A stretch of DNA of 64,000 nucleotides from Bacteroidales bacterium (GTDB taxonomy: Bacteria; Bacteroidota; Bacteroidia; Bacteroidales; F082), in assembly GCA_017632935.1 (NCBI GenBank), contig JAGBQJ010000037.1, positions 23,086 to 87,085 of the forward strand, read 5' to 3'. The notes under the pieces are model-generated. The model saw only the letters and a list, made by a program, of their open reading frames with translations, searched no databases and was not told the origin of the DNA. This document shows positions 17,177 to 25,595 of this stretch, in pieces (within the stretch, counting starts at the first letter, position 1; each line of letters begins with the position of its first letter). A program made the position numbers and the translations under genes.

Positions 17177-18796
17177 ATGCATTATCTCATAATTTTTGTT
17201 ATTATTGCTATAATTGTTTTCTTTCAAATCAAGAGATACAAAGACACAATAAGGAAAATCAATATCTTCAAGAATGTCTTTGCTTCAAAAAGGGAAAGTT
17301 ACACTTATGGTAACTTACAGCAAATTGAGAAATCTGTCATCGATGCCAAAGATGAAGACTTGAAGATGATGCTAAAAATAGCTGGAGCCGATGTTGAAGA
17401 TTTCTACTTTGTGGAAAGAGGCGAGGATGGGGATGAGTATTTTGCGTTCAACACTTCTGCCGCCCCAAAGGCTCTTATAGAAAACAAATCTTTATCGAAG
17501 GGGATTTCATCAAGCCACTGCAACCCAATTTTCAATGAGATTAAGGATGCTATCAATAGTTATCTTTCCAACAACAAAGGTTCGGTTAGTGATTTCCATC
17601 TAATGAAAGACATTGTTGACCGTAATTGTGATGCCAAAGAGGAAGAAATCAATACACAAATCCCAGTTCCCCTTTATCTTGGTTTAATGGGCACAATGGC
17701 AGGTATTTTGATTGGCATTGGTTATCTTTGGTTTTCTGGCGATTTGTCGGCGCTTTTGAATGCAGAAAATGACAATTCTGGAGCGGAAGGAGTGGAGGCT
17801 TTACTTGGTGGTGTTGCATTGGCAATGATTTCGAGCATTTTGGGTATTTTCTTTACCACAAGAGGCTCAATGAAAGCTAAGGATGCTAAAGCCGAAGAAG
17901 AAAAGAACAAGCATTTGTTTTTGAGTTGGATGCAAGCTAATTTGTTGCCTAACCTTTCGAATGATACTGCCCAAATGCTGGAAAGAATGTCGAGCAACCT
18001 AGTGGCGTTCAATAATACTTTTTCCAACAATACGACAGAATTGGGAAAGGCGTTGTCACAAGTTAATGAAGCAACAAAACTGCAAGGTCAGTTAATTCAA
18101 GCGGTTGAGAAACTGGCGGATAAAAACATTTCTATGCAGAATCTTGAAGTATATAATGCGCTGAAGAACAGCTCTGAAGAGATAGGAACTTTGGCAAAGT
18201 ATTTGAATAGTTCGAATGAATACCTTGCTGCCGTTCGTGAACTGAATGAAAAACTGGATAAGGATGAAAATCGAACGAAAGCTGTGGAAATGATGGCTGT
18301 ATTCTTTGAGAATGAAGTGACACAAATAGAACAAAGGAAGGCTTTTATTAGCAAAACGGTTGGTGAAATTGATAGTCAATTGGAGGAACAATTGCGGAAA
18401 CTTGGTGAACACGCAAGTGAAAATGTGAATAATTTCTATTTGGCTTTGGGTAAGCAACAGGATGCGTTACAAAAAAAATTAGATGAAACACAGGTCGTTG
18501 TGGATGAACTAAAGAACTTGAGTCCTATAAAGGATAGTATTTCCAGATTTGAGAAAGCTATCACAGAACAGAATCGTAAGATTGATCGACTGACAGAGAG
18601 TATCAAGTTGCTTGCAGAGGCAAAAGTAGAAGACTCTATTCGTGTACATCGCGCACATATTGAGCATGGAATTCCAGTTTGGAAAATAGTAATAATTTGG
18701 AGTTCCGTGGTATTAGGTTTTTTGGTGCTTTTGTCGTTAATTATTGCAAATTGGAATGCAATATATTCATTTTTGTTGGATGTTTTGAGGTTTTGA
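17177..18796 (+). CDS. MotA/TolQ/ExbB-type proton-channel subunit, ZorA-like
   Basis: 539 residues. A short N-terminal membrane helix (about 3-18) is followed by a cytoplasmic stretch, then two characteristic helices: about 162-187 (IPVPLYLGLMGTMAGILIGIGYL) and about 205-229 (EALLGGVALAMISSILGIFF). This is the MotA/TolQ channel core with its G-rich turn. A long helical cytoplasmic tail follows (about 235-490, many coiled-coil heptads), and an additional membrane helix lies near 500-525. The long coiled-coil tail is a feature shared with ZorA of the Zorya anti-phage system, where it reaches into the cytoplasm; flagellar MotA lacks it. The partner gene downstream has the matching MotB-like plan. 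I infer an ion-driven inner-membrane motor. No flagellar genes are present in the window. Confidence 0.8.
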   Translation: MHYLIIFVIIAIIVFFQIKRYKDTIRKINIFKNVFASKRESYTYGNLQQIEKSVIDAKDEDLKMMLKIAGADVEDFYFVERGEDGDEYFAFNTSAAPKALIENKSLSKGISSSHCNPIFNEIKDAINSYLSNNKGSVSDFHLMKDIVDRNCDAKEEEINTQIPVPLYLGLMGTMAGILIGIGYLWFSGDLSALLNAENDNSGAEGVEALLGGVALAMISSILGIFFTTRGSMKAKDAKAEEEKNKHLFLSWMQANLLPNLSNDTAQMLERMSSNLVAFNNTFSNNTTELGKALSQVNEATKLQGQLIQAVEKLADKNISMQNLEVYNALKNSSEEIGTLAKYLNSSNEYLAAVRELNEKLDKDENRTKAVEMMAVFFENEVTQIEQRKAFISKTVGEIDSQLEEQLRKLGEHASENVNNFYLALGKQQDALQKKLDETQVVVDELKNLSPIKDSISRFEKAITEQNRKIDRLTESIKLLAEAKVEDSIRVHRAHIEHGIPVWKIVIIWSSVVLGFLVLLSLIIANWNAIYSFLLDVLRF

Positions 18797-18828
18797 TACA
18801 TGTTGGAAATGTGTAGTTTTAGTTTGTC

Positions 18829-19497
18829 ATGAAAAAAAACAAAAAAGAATCCTATTTTTGGACAAGTTATTCTGACTTGATGACGAGTTTATTCTTTGTC
18901 ATGCTTGTATTGTTTATTTTGACAATTGTATTGCTTCGAAACAAGATGATTGAACTTGAGAGAGAAAGAAATATAGCAGAAGGAGAAAAAGCCGCTACAG
19001 AAGCACAATTGACAAAGATTACGGAACTTGAAAAATCAATACAGAATATTGACACTGTTTATTTTTTGTATAACGCTGATTATAAGATGCATGTGCTAAA
19101 GACAAAAGTGAAATTTAAGAGTGGTAGCGCAAATTTTGGAGATTTGACTTTTGAAGCTAGGCAGGAGTTATATGCTGTTAGGGATCTGCTAAAGGAATCG
19201 ATGGAATCTTTTGTGAAGACTAATCCGGAAGCTTCATATTTACTGATAATAGAAGGCCAAGCTTCTTTTGATGATTACATCCATAACAATGAGTTGAGCT
19301 ATCAAAGGGCGTTGGCGTTGTTCAAGTTTTGGTTTCCAAATCAAAAAACAACGAACTTGAGGTTTTACAATCTGCCTTGTGAGGTCATCATCGCAGGCGC
19401 GGGTTGTATGGAAGGCAAACCAAGGGCTCCTTTGAATGAGGATAATCAACGTTTTTTAATACGAATACTACCTAAACCAGGATTAATAGGAGAATAA
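18829..19497 (+). CDS. MotB/OmpA-like stator partner, ZorB-like
   Basis: 222 residues. The N-terminus has the conserved MotB-type start: a short basic tail, then WTSYSDLMTSLFFVMLVLFIL, with Asp16 at the position of the proton-carrying aspartate of MotB/ZorB just before a single membrane helix. A short charged helical linker leads to a C-terminal domain (about 90-215) of OmpA/peptidoglycan-binding type. KFKSGSANF begins it, LLIIEGQASFDD follows, and LSYQRALALFKF matches the usual NxxLSxxRA helix. It pairs with the MotA-like gene 32 bases upstream. The pair would form a stator complex anchored to the wall. The NxxLSxxRA region is somewhat degenerate. Confidence 0.8.
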   Translation: MKKNKKESYFWTSYSDLMTSLFFVMLVLFILTIVLLRNKMIELERERNIAEGEKAATEAQLTKITELEKSIQNIDTVYFLYNADYKMHVLKTKVKFKSGSANFGDLTFEARQELYAVRDLLKESMESFVKTNPEASYLLIIEGQASFDDYIHNNELSYQRALALFKFWFPNQKTTNLRFYNLPCEVIIAGAGCMEGKPRAPLNEDNQRFLIRILPKPGLIGE

Positions 19498-19517
19498 AGA
19501 ACATAAAACAAGGTAGT

Positions 19518-19996
19518 ATGAAATACCAAAGGAATAATATGACTTATTATGCTATTCTTCAAAAAAAACTGTCACTACAGCTAAGCCAAATGTTGAAAGA
19601 ATAAAACAAGATTTAGTCGGTCATCAGCTTTCCGAGGGTTTTGAAAACGAACTGAATGCATTTAATGCTCGAGCAAAGATGTTTTATGTGCTTCCTGATG
19701 CTGAAGATTGGAAACTGGAGTTCGTGAATTCTTTGGGTGTAACTATAGTGAAGACTCACAAATATGATGACTTGGTCAATTTTGAGATTATGGATGACGG
19801 ATGGGGCGGCGTGGATGCATTGTTTATCACAAATAAAGCCGAAATAGAATTAGGCGTGGGTGTTGAAGTTGTTGCTAATGGTAGTAGAAAACGCTATGCC
19901 GTAAGGGTGGGTCCAGACAAAAAATCCCAAGTGGGAGGGTTGTTTGGAGGTGAGAATATGACTTTATACGAGGTGGAGTTTGTTGAAAGATTTTGA
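19518..19996 (+). pseudogene. Probable lipoprotein gene with broken 5' end
   Basis: The ATG at 19518 opens a frame that ends after 29 codons. A different frame, open from 19538, reads LLCYSSKKTVTTAKPNVER and then a folded domain down to TGA at 19994-19996. LLCYSS looks like the end of a lipoprotein signal, so a frameshift between 19520 and 19568 has separated start and body. There is an A8 tract at 19561-19568, and nine A would also restore a continuous frame. The body is about 145 residues with a repeated short beta pattern (IVKTHKYDDLVNFEIMDDGW). It could still be translated from the internal ATG at 19679. It closes the gene cluster after the MotB-like gene. No family recognised. Confidence 0.55.
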
Positions 19997-20052
19997 AGAA
20001 GTAATCAGGATTAAACCTGACTCAAATATCTATTAAACAAAACATAACTACT

Positions 20053-20370
20053 ATGAAAATGAAAGAATTGAAAATTACCACATTGTTTCTTTTGGCGTTT
20101 ATCTTGACAGGGTGCTCTTCGCAGATGGATCGTGATGCGACTAAGATGGCAAAACGTGTCGTTGAACTGGAACGGTTGCAAAAACGTATGGAAGACCGCT
20201 CTAATTTGAGGGGCAAAAGGATGTCGGAACAAGAATACGAGCAGTATTCGAGAGAAAACGTTGAATACGCCAATAAAATGTTGGAGAAGTATAGTGAAAC
20301 GCCTGGACAGAAGAAGGAGTTTTACCAACTCGTAGAAAGGAAGGCAAAAGAGATGAAGAATAAACAATAA
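20053..20370 (+). CDS. Small helical lipoprotein
   Basis: 105 residues. MKMKELKITTLFLLAFILTGC is a lipoprotein signal with lipobox LTGC. The mature part (about 84 residues) is almost entirely charged helix (ELERLQKRMEDRSN, YEQYSRENVEYANKMLEKY), likely a single coiled coil lying along the membrane or cell wall. It sits 57 bases after the broken lipoprotein gene and 52 bases before another broken secreted-protein gene, so it may be the accessory tail of the island cluster. It resembles in size and charge the broken lipoprotein at 8252-8636. Function unknown. Confidence 0.6.
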   Translation: MKMKELKITTLFLLAFILTGCSSQMDRDATKMAKRVVELERLQKRMEDRSNLRGKRMSEQEYEQYSRENVEYANKMLEKYSETPGQKKEFYQLVERKAKEMKNKQ

Positions 20371-20421
20371 CTCAATATTAACCATACTGCAGGCAACAGG
20401 ATAAAGACCGCCGCGAATAAT

Positions 20422-21320
20422 ATGAAATACAAGGCACTGATTTTTGTTTCATTATTTGTCTTGTCATCAATCTGTACCTTTGCGCAGATGGGATTACAAG
20501 ATTATGACCAATTGGCACCTAAGTATTCAGGCCATATACCAACCTATAAACTGTCACAGACTGGATTAAAAGGCAAAATTCGTACAATTGTTTTAAAAAC
20601 GGGGGAAGGAGAAGAAAGGTTCGGAGAAGTTGGTTTTAAGGATTATAATGATGCTGAATCAACAATCCTCTCATTTGACGAGAAAGGTAATTTGTTGAAT
20701 TGCTCTTGTTTCGGAAAAATTGGTGGTGATAGGATGATTAAATCAAAGGTGGTGTATTCTTATGATAACAAGAACAGGCTTTTAAGAATTGACCAATAGG
20801 ATTCTACTGGTGAAAGGCTGAAATCCTGGCTATATAATTATGATCAGAATAAAGGATTAAGTTCGGTTAAGGTGGTTGATATTTTGCACGATGGAAGTGC
20901 TGAGTTTGAATTAGATGAAAATGGAGGAATACTAAAATGGAGAGAATATGACAACGATGGCAATCTGAAAGATGTAACCAATTTTGATAATAGATATACA
21001 TATTTCAGTAATGGAAAACTAAAGTTGGTTGCAGTGTATGTGTTCGATCAACTCGGAAGATTAATAACATTAGACGACTCAGGGAGGATTGTTGAAGATG
21101 TGTATTATGAAGGAGACGGCGTTTGGAGCGAGAAAAGCAAATACTCATATGACTCGAAAGGTTTTTTTCCACGTTTGAAAAAACCAACATTGTTTCAGGT
21201 AGTCAAGGAGTTTGGAATTATTCCAGTGTTTATGATAACCAAGGAAATGTCATAAAAACGTACAGAGGTGATGCTTCAACTGGTATATATTTAACCACAT
21301 TTGAAATCGACTATTGGTGA
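20422..21320 (+). pseudogene. Secreted YD-repeat-like protein, broken by a stop and a frameshift
   Basis: Starts with a signal peptide (MKYKALIFVSLFVLSSICTFAQ). The frame meets TAG at 20797-20799 and continues open behind it to about 21165. There a frameshift, near T7 or A6 tracts at 21163-21184, moves the rest (VYDNQGNVIKTYRGD...) into another frame ending in TGA at 21318-21320. Repaired, it would be about 300 residues with repeated YDxxGN/FDEKGN motifs typical of RHS/YD-like beta-sheet proteins. The intact gene at 59622-60449 encodes a similar kind of protein. It lies near the right border of the island. Confidence 0.65.
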
Positions 21321-21536
21321 TAATAATGTCGAAGCAGAGTCTGGAGTTTTGTTTTTGTGATAGTTGCCCTTTCAAGCACAGCGCAAAAACTACCTGGTTG
21401 TCAGAACGGCTTGCGTCAACCATGTAAAGTTCCTCTATTCGTAGGTAAAGGATTCTGCGTTGTAAAGACAACACTTTTCAATAGTTTGGCTATGGTTCAT
21501 GTATTATGATATATAGCCAAAAAGATGATCTTCGGC

Positions 21537-21552
21537 TGGCGGAAGGCGTTTT
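21537..21552 (+). repeat. Right copy of 16-base direct repeat, putative attachment site
   Basis: Identical to 6360-6375. In frame, the codons from 21534 read G W R K A F stop (GGC TGG CGG AAG GCG TTT TGA), the same peptide end as topB but with a different glycine codon and stop codon. This looks like a left-over topB 3' end. Confidence 0.6.
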
Positions 21553-21603
21553 GATTGGTTAATGTGTTTTTTTGATTGAAATATAGTGTTTCGTGAAAAT
21601 TTG

Positions 21604-21611
21604 TATTTTTG
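21604..21611 (+). promoter_or_regulatory. Promoter -7 box of the phosphoribosyltransferase-like gene
   Basis: TATTTTTG, 40 bases before the ATG at 21652. Confidence 0.5.
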
Positions 21612-21651
21612 CATTTGAAAATCGACGTATATCGCAGTTAAAACATACACT

Positions 21652-22230
21652 ATGGGCGTAACATACGATAACGAGAAGCAGATGTTCGTGTTTGACTTTG
21701 AGCACGATGGCGCTGAAGACATCGTCAATCTGACGGGCAACGGCTATCAGGTAGAGGCGTTTGGAAGGTGCTTCTACTATGGGTATGAGTTCTCGGATCA
21801 AGTGGACAGCAATGTCCGTAGTGCGTTCATTAAGTATGTGAAGTTTAACGATGCCTTGCAGGACAGCCCCGATTTGACGCAATTCATCAAAAAGGCTGTG
21901 GACAACCTTAATAGGAAGATCAACCTTTATGATTACAATCTTGTGGTCATGCCGGAATCGTCAAGTAAGGTGAACCAGTATATGCTGCGCTATATCTATC
22001 GTTTTGCCCAACCCAAATTATGCCATGTTCAAGAAATAATGAATCCTCAAATTGACGAAAAGCTTTGCGCCTCCTTGCGTCAGCAAAATGTGCTGGTAAT
22101 TGATGATGTGACGACTAGCGGCTCAACTCTGAATGAAGTCTTGAGGACGCTTCGTATCCTCAACGAAGACAATGAAATCACAATCTTTAGTCTCATAGGC
22201 AGAAAAGACCTGATGGCCGAAGCTGTATAG
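21652..22230 (+). CDS. Phosphoribosyltransferase-like protein
   Basis: 192 residues. The 13-residue PRPP-binding motif is clear near the C-terminus: VLVIDDVTTSGST (about residues 144-156), the two acidic residues followed by the phosphate loop. Upstream, LVVMPESSSKVNQYMLRYI is placed where PRTases of the ComF/amidophosphoribosyl type have their PPi loop. The N-terminal 70 residues are beta-rich and not recognised. Substrate cannot be told. The gene starts a run of three same-strand genes, but the other two encode exported proteins, so a functional link is not evident. It is the first gene outside the putative island. Confidence 0.7.
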   Translation: MGVTYDNEKQMFVFDFEHDGAEDIVNLTGNGYQVEAFGRCFYYGYEFSDQVDSNVRSAFIKYVKFNDALQDSPDLTQFIKKAVDNLNRKINLYDYNLVVMPESSSKVNQYMLRYIYRFAQPKLCHVQEIMNPQIDEKLCASLRQQNVLVIDDVTTSGSTLNEVLRTLRILNEDNEITIFSLIGRKDLMAEAV

Positions 22231-22253
22231 TTTATTTCTTTTGGATGTCTGAT

Positions 22254-23252
22254 ATGAAACGCTCGTTGTTGATAGTAGCCTTTTTTGTCCTCGTGCTCTC
22301 CGCCTGTGCCCCGAAGCACCACCACGACGTGGACTTCTATTACTGGAAGTCGAAGTGCGCGATAGGGGAGACGGAGCGTGAGTATTTCAACAAATTGGGG
22401 AGCAAACGGCTGTTTGTGCGACTGTTTGATGTGGACCTTCAGGACGGCGTGGCTGTCCCCGTTGGACAGATACAGGATTTCGGGAAGGAACAGCTTCCGA
22501 ACGACAGCACCACGGTAATCCCAGTGGTGTTCATCACCAACCAGACGTTTTTGAGATATGTAGATGAAGTTGATATTGAACGACTTGTGAACAATGTCAG
22601 CACGTCCATCGGGCATGTCATGGAGACGGCAGGCGTGTCTTATGACGAAATCCAAATCGACTGCGACTGGACGGAACGCACTAAAAAGACTTATTTCCAC
22701 TTTCTGGAAAAACTTGCCGAGCAGTCGGGACGCGACATCAGCTGCACGCTGCGCCTGCATCAGATCCGTAACCGCGAGAAGACAGGTGTGCCGCCCGCCA
22801 AACGCGGCAGCCTGATGTGCTACGCCACCTCAAACCCGATGGAAGGCGACACGCGCAACTCCATCCTCGACATGGAGCTGCTGAAAGCCTACACAAGGAA
22901 CATCAACGATTATCCACTTGACTTCGACGTGATTCTGCCCATCTATTCCTGGGGCATCGTCACCAACCATCTGGGCAAGGTGAAACTCGTCAACGGGCTC
23001 ACCGAGGCCGACCTCCAAACGCCCATGTTCGAGAAAATCGACAATAACCTCTATCTCGTGAAAGAAGACGGCTTCTTGCAGGGCTTGTATGTCAACAGCG
23101 GCTTCACCGTGAAGATTGAGACCATCACGCCCGAGCTTCTTCTCGGGGCGAAACATTACCTTGACCATCAGATTGACAGGGATTTCACCTGGGTGTATTT
23201 CCATCTGAGTCAAGGCTTCCTGACCCGATACAACATTGAAAATCTTAAATAA
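22254..23252 (+). CDS. Lipoprotein with probable glycosidase-like barrel
   Basis: 332 residues from ATG 22254; an in-frame ATG at 22245 is possible but the signal peptide (MKRSLLIVAFFVLVLSAC, lipobox LSAC) begins at the second. After the lipid-bearing Cys comes a His cluster (KHHH). The body shows alternating strand/helix pattern with EIQIDCDWTERTKKTYFHFL (about residues 138-157), LMCYATSNP and YSWGIV. This is reminiscent of TIM-barrel glycoside-hydrolase-like DUF3142 proteins. No catalytic assignment is made. The next gene begins 6 bases after the stop, so the two exported proteins probably act together at the cell surface. Confidence 0.6.
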   Translation: MKRSLLIVAFFVLVLSACAPKHHHDVDFYYWKSKCAIGETEREYFNKLGSKRLFVRLFDVDLQDGVAVPVGQIQDFGKEQLPNDSTTVIPVVFITNQTFLRYVDEVDIERLVNNVSTSIGHVMETAGVSYDEIQIDCDWTERTKKTYFHFLEKLAEQSGRDISCTLRLHQIRNREKTGVPPAKRGSLMCYATSNPMEGDTRNSILDMELLKAYTRNINDYPLDFDVILPIYSWGIVTNHLGKVKLVNGLTEADLQTPMFEKIDNNLYLVKEDGFLQGLYVNSGFTVKIETITPELLLGAKHYLDHQIDRDFTWVYFHLSQGFLTRYNIENLK

Positions 23253-23258
23253 AACCTT

Positions 23259-25520
23259 ATGAATATGCGAAAGAAACTGTTACTCGTTGCCGTCATGCTG
23301 ACGGCATTTTGGGGCAAGTCCTTTGCCTGTGGCTGGGATGACGGGGATTGGTATTATTACAACCTCTTCTCCCAAGAGCTCATGAACGACCCGGTTTATC
23401 GGCCGTTCCTTCTGACGTACGAATCCAAGTATTACACTGATGACATCATTCGCAATGGCAACATCGCGGAGTGGCAGAAGTATCTTGGGCTGAGCTATGA
23501 AGACACACAGTATCTGGTGTTTGAGTCTTCACGCGACGACTTGCAAAACCTCACCAAAGGCAAGGCCGCTGCCGACAGCAGGTTGGCCTTCGCCACGCCC
23601 GAGTTTGTGAAGAAACACAAACAGGCCTTGCTCTATCTCGCCTACGCCAAATACCTTGAGCCTTACATGCGTGTCATTCCCGATACCGATAGTGAAGTGT
23701 ATTTCTGGTGGTGGGATGAAAAGTATGAACACAACGCTGGCGACTTGGATTATAACAAGGTGAAGACCGTGCTCACCAAGAGTTGGAACGCAGAGAGCGA
23801 CGATGAGCTCAAGCTGCGCTATGGCTATCAGCTGGTCAGATTGGCGCATTATTCGCGTAAATACCAAGAGGCTATTGATTTGTTCGACCAATACGTGAAG
23901 CCGCTGAACATGCGCACCGAGATGTATTACTACGCCTTGAGCCAGAAGGCGGGTGCCTTGCGTGGCATGGGTCAGATTGAGAAGGCCAATCGTGAGTTTA
24001 TCCACGTGTTCACCAATTCTATTGACTTGAAGACCTCGGCTTATACCTCGATGACCTTTGGTGAGGAAAACGACATCAACTTCGCCGATTTCGTGGCAGG
24101 TGCCGCCGATGACAAAGAGCGCAACGACATCTATTTCATGATGGGTTACAGCGATTTCAACAATCCCGTCAACGAAATCGAGAAAATCGTGGCCAATGAC
24201 CCCAATGCCATCCAAGCCAGGGTGCTGATGGTGCGTACGGTTAACCTGGTGGAGCGTGCACTGCTCACCACTCACCTCGATGCCGATGACAATGAGGCTC
24301 TTTATCCTTCGTGGAAAGCCAGCAACGTTGAGACGATGCGTTTCTTTGAACAAGCCATCCGCTTGAGCGACAAGCAACGCGAAAACGCCGCCGACAAGAA
24401 CTTCTGGAATTTGACCTCGTCCTATCTGCATTTCCTGAACAATGATTTCGACAAGGCCAGCACGTATCTTGCCAACGTGAAGTCGAAGGATGAGCTCTAC
24501 ATGACCATGGTGGGTAATCTGACTGCCTTCATCGACATTTGCCGCCAGCCGACCATCGATGCCGAGGCCGAGCGTAACCTCTATGCCAAATACAGCAGCC
24601 TGATCGAAGGAGAAATTGGGGGGAACTTTAATATGGCGTACAATTCATTTGTCGGTAATGTGCTGACGAATCGTTACGCCAGACAAGGCGAAAACGCCAA
24701 GTCGTATCTGGTGCTCAACCATCTGAAAGAACTCGAAAACGCGCCCAACGAGAAGCTGCTCGATGAGATTCAAACCTTCCTGAACAAGAAAAAGAAGACC
24801 CCGATGGAACAGTATTTTGCTGACAAGGGAACGATGGAGTTAGGCAATTACAACAACTACATCGCCTATTTCAAGGGCGTGTTGCGCCTTACCGAGGGCA
24901 ACTTCAAAGAAGCCAAGAAACAGTTTGACAAGCAAACGCGACTCATCGTATCGAAGCGTATCTTTGGCCACAATATTATGGTGAATTACGGACTTGTTGA
25001 CAATTTCATCATGCGCGACGACTATATCAGTGAGTTCCCGTTCATCCATGACGACATGACCGAAGCCGATGTGGCCGATGCGTTGATGCAACTCCAGAAG
25101 ATTGGTGACAAGAAGGGTGACGAGGCTGCCAAAGCCAATTACCTGATTGCCAATTTCTACTACAATGTCAGCGTCACTGGCTATTATCGTCATTATCTCC
25201 GCTTCGATGATGACAATAGCTTCAGCTATTACAAATATGGCAACTATGGTGACGAGCCTTATAAAAACACTTTGCAGCTGTCAAGCACCTATTTGGAGAA
25301 GGCCATGAAAACTGCTACCGACAACGAGCTGAAGGCGCATATTGTGTTTGCGCAGGCAAAGAACGCACAGCAGGTCATGGAAGGCGAGGATTTCTCGACT
25401 TGGGATTACACCATGGTGATTCCCCATGCATGGTTTTACGAACTGGACAAATACAGAGGTACGGCTTATCAAAAAGAAGTGCTCTCCAATTGCGTGTATT
25501 ATAGCGATTACCACAATTAA
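23259..25520 (+). CDS. Large secreted helical-repeat protein
   Basis: 753 residues with signal peptide (MNMRKKLLLVAVMLTAFWGKSFACG). The mature N-terminus is aromatic-rich (CGWDDGDWYYYNLFSQEL). Most of the rest is built from paired helices resembling TPR repeats, for example AGALRGMGQIEKANREFIHVF, FKGVLRLTEGNFKEAKKQFDK and HIVFAQAKNAQQVMEG. It probably serves as a periplasmic or surface scaffold. No enzymatic motif seen. It is coupled to the preceding lipoprotein gene and ends at a bidirectional terminator. Confidence 0.7.
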   Translation: MNMRKKLLLVAVMLTAFWGKSFACGWDDGDWYYYNLFSQELMNDPVYRPFLLTYESKYYTDDIIRNGNIAEWQKYLGLSYEDTQYLVFESSRDDLQNLTKGKAAADSRLAFATPEFVKKHKQALLYLAYAKYLEPYMRVIPDTDSEVYFWWWDEKYEHNAGDLDYNKVKTVLTKSWNAESDDELKLRYGYQLVRLAHYSRKYQEAIDLFDQYVKPLNMRTEMYYYALSQKAGALRGMGQIEKANREFIHVFTNSIDLKTSAYTSMTFGEENDINFADFVAGAADDKERNDIYFMMGYSDFNNPVNEIEKIVANDPNAIQARVLMVRTVNLVERALLTTHLDADDNEALYPSWKASNVETMRFFEQAIRLSDKQRENAADKNFWNLTSSYLHFLNNDFDKASTYLANVKSKDELYMTMVGNLTAFIDICRQPTIDAEAERNLYAKYSSLIEGEIGGNFNMAYNSFVGNVLTNRYARQGENAKSYLVLNHLKELENAPNEKLLDEIQTFLNKKKKTPMEQYFADKGTMELGNYNNYIAYFKGVLRLTEGNFKEAKKQFDKQTRLIVSKRIFGHNIMVNYGLVDNFIMRDDYISEFPFIHDDMTEADVADALMQLQKIGDKKGDEAAKANYLIANFYYNVSVTGYYRHYLRFDDDNSFSYYKYGNYGDEPYKNTLQLSSTYLEKAMKTATDNELKAHIVFAQAKNAQQVMEGEDFSTWDYTMVIPHAWFYELDKYRGTAYQKEVLSNCVYYSDYHN

Positions 25521-25540
25521 TCCGTGGACAGGATTCATTA

Positions 25541-25575
25541 AAAAAGCAGGTTGTCGTCATGGCAACCTGCTTTTT
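25541..25575. terminator. Bidirectional terminator between convergent genes
   Basis: AAAAAGCAGGTTG (25541-25553), nine-base loop, CAACCTGCTTTTT (25563-25575): a perfect 13-pair stem usable from both strands, between the secreted-protein gene and pncB. Confidence 0.85.
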
Positions 25576-25595
25576 GCTATATAGTCGGTGACTGA

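Larger units (their letters stand above)
21321..21651 (+). other. Gene-free stretch at right border of the island
   Basis: No coding sequence visible. It contains the second 16-base direct repeat (21537-21552), preceded by codons reading FGWRKAF-stop like the end of topB, and the TATTTTTG box of the next gene. Confidence 0.6.

Noticed and set aside
17177-19497. Flagellar MotA/MotB or TolQ/TolR
   Set aside because: No flagellar or Tol-Pal neighbours, and the long coiled-coil tail of the channel subunit fits neither.
8641-19497. Complete Zorya defence system
   Set aside because: Only ZorA/ZorB-like parts are seen; no ZorC, ZorD or ZorE-like gene can be recognised.
8418-20799. TAG read as a sense codon in the island (two interrupted genes continue in frame behind TAG)
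   Set aside because: The gene at 15246-16160 in the same cluster ends with TAG followed 4 bases later by the next start, and the broken genes also carry frameshifts. Decay or sequence error is simpler.
6360-21552. Prophage or conjugative element
   Set aside because: No capsid, tail, portal, relaxase, type IV secretion or integrase gene inside the borders.
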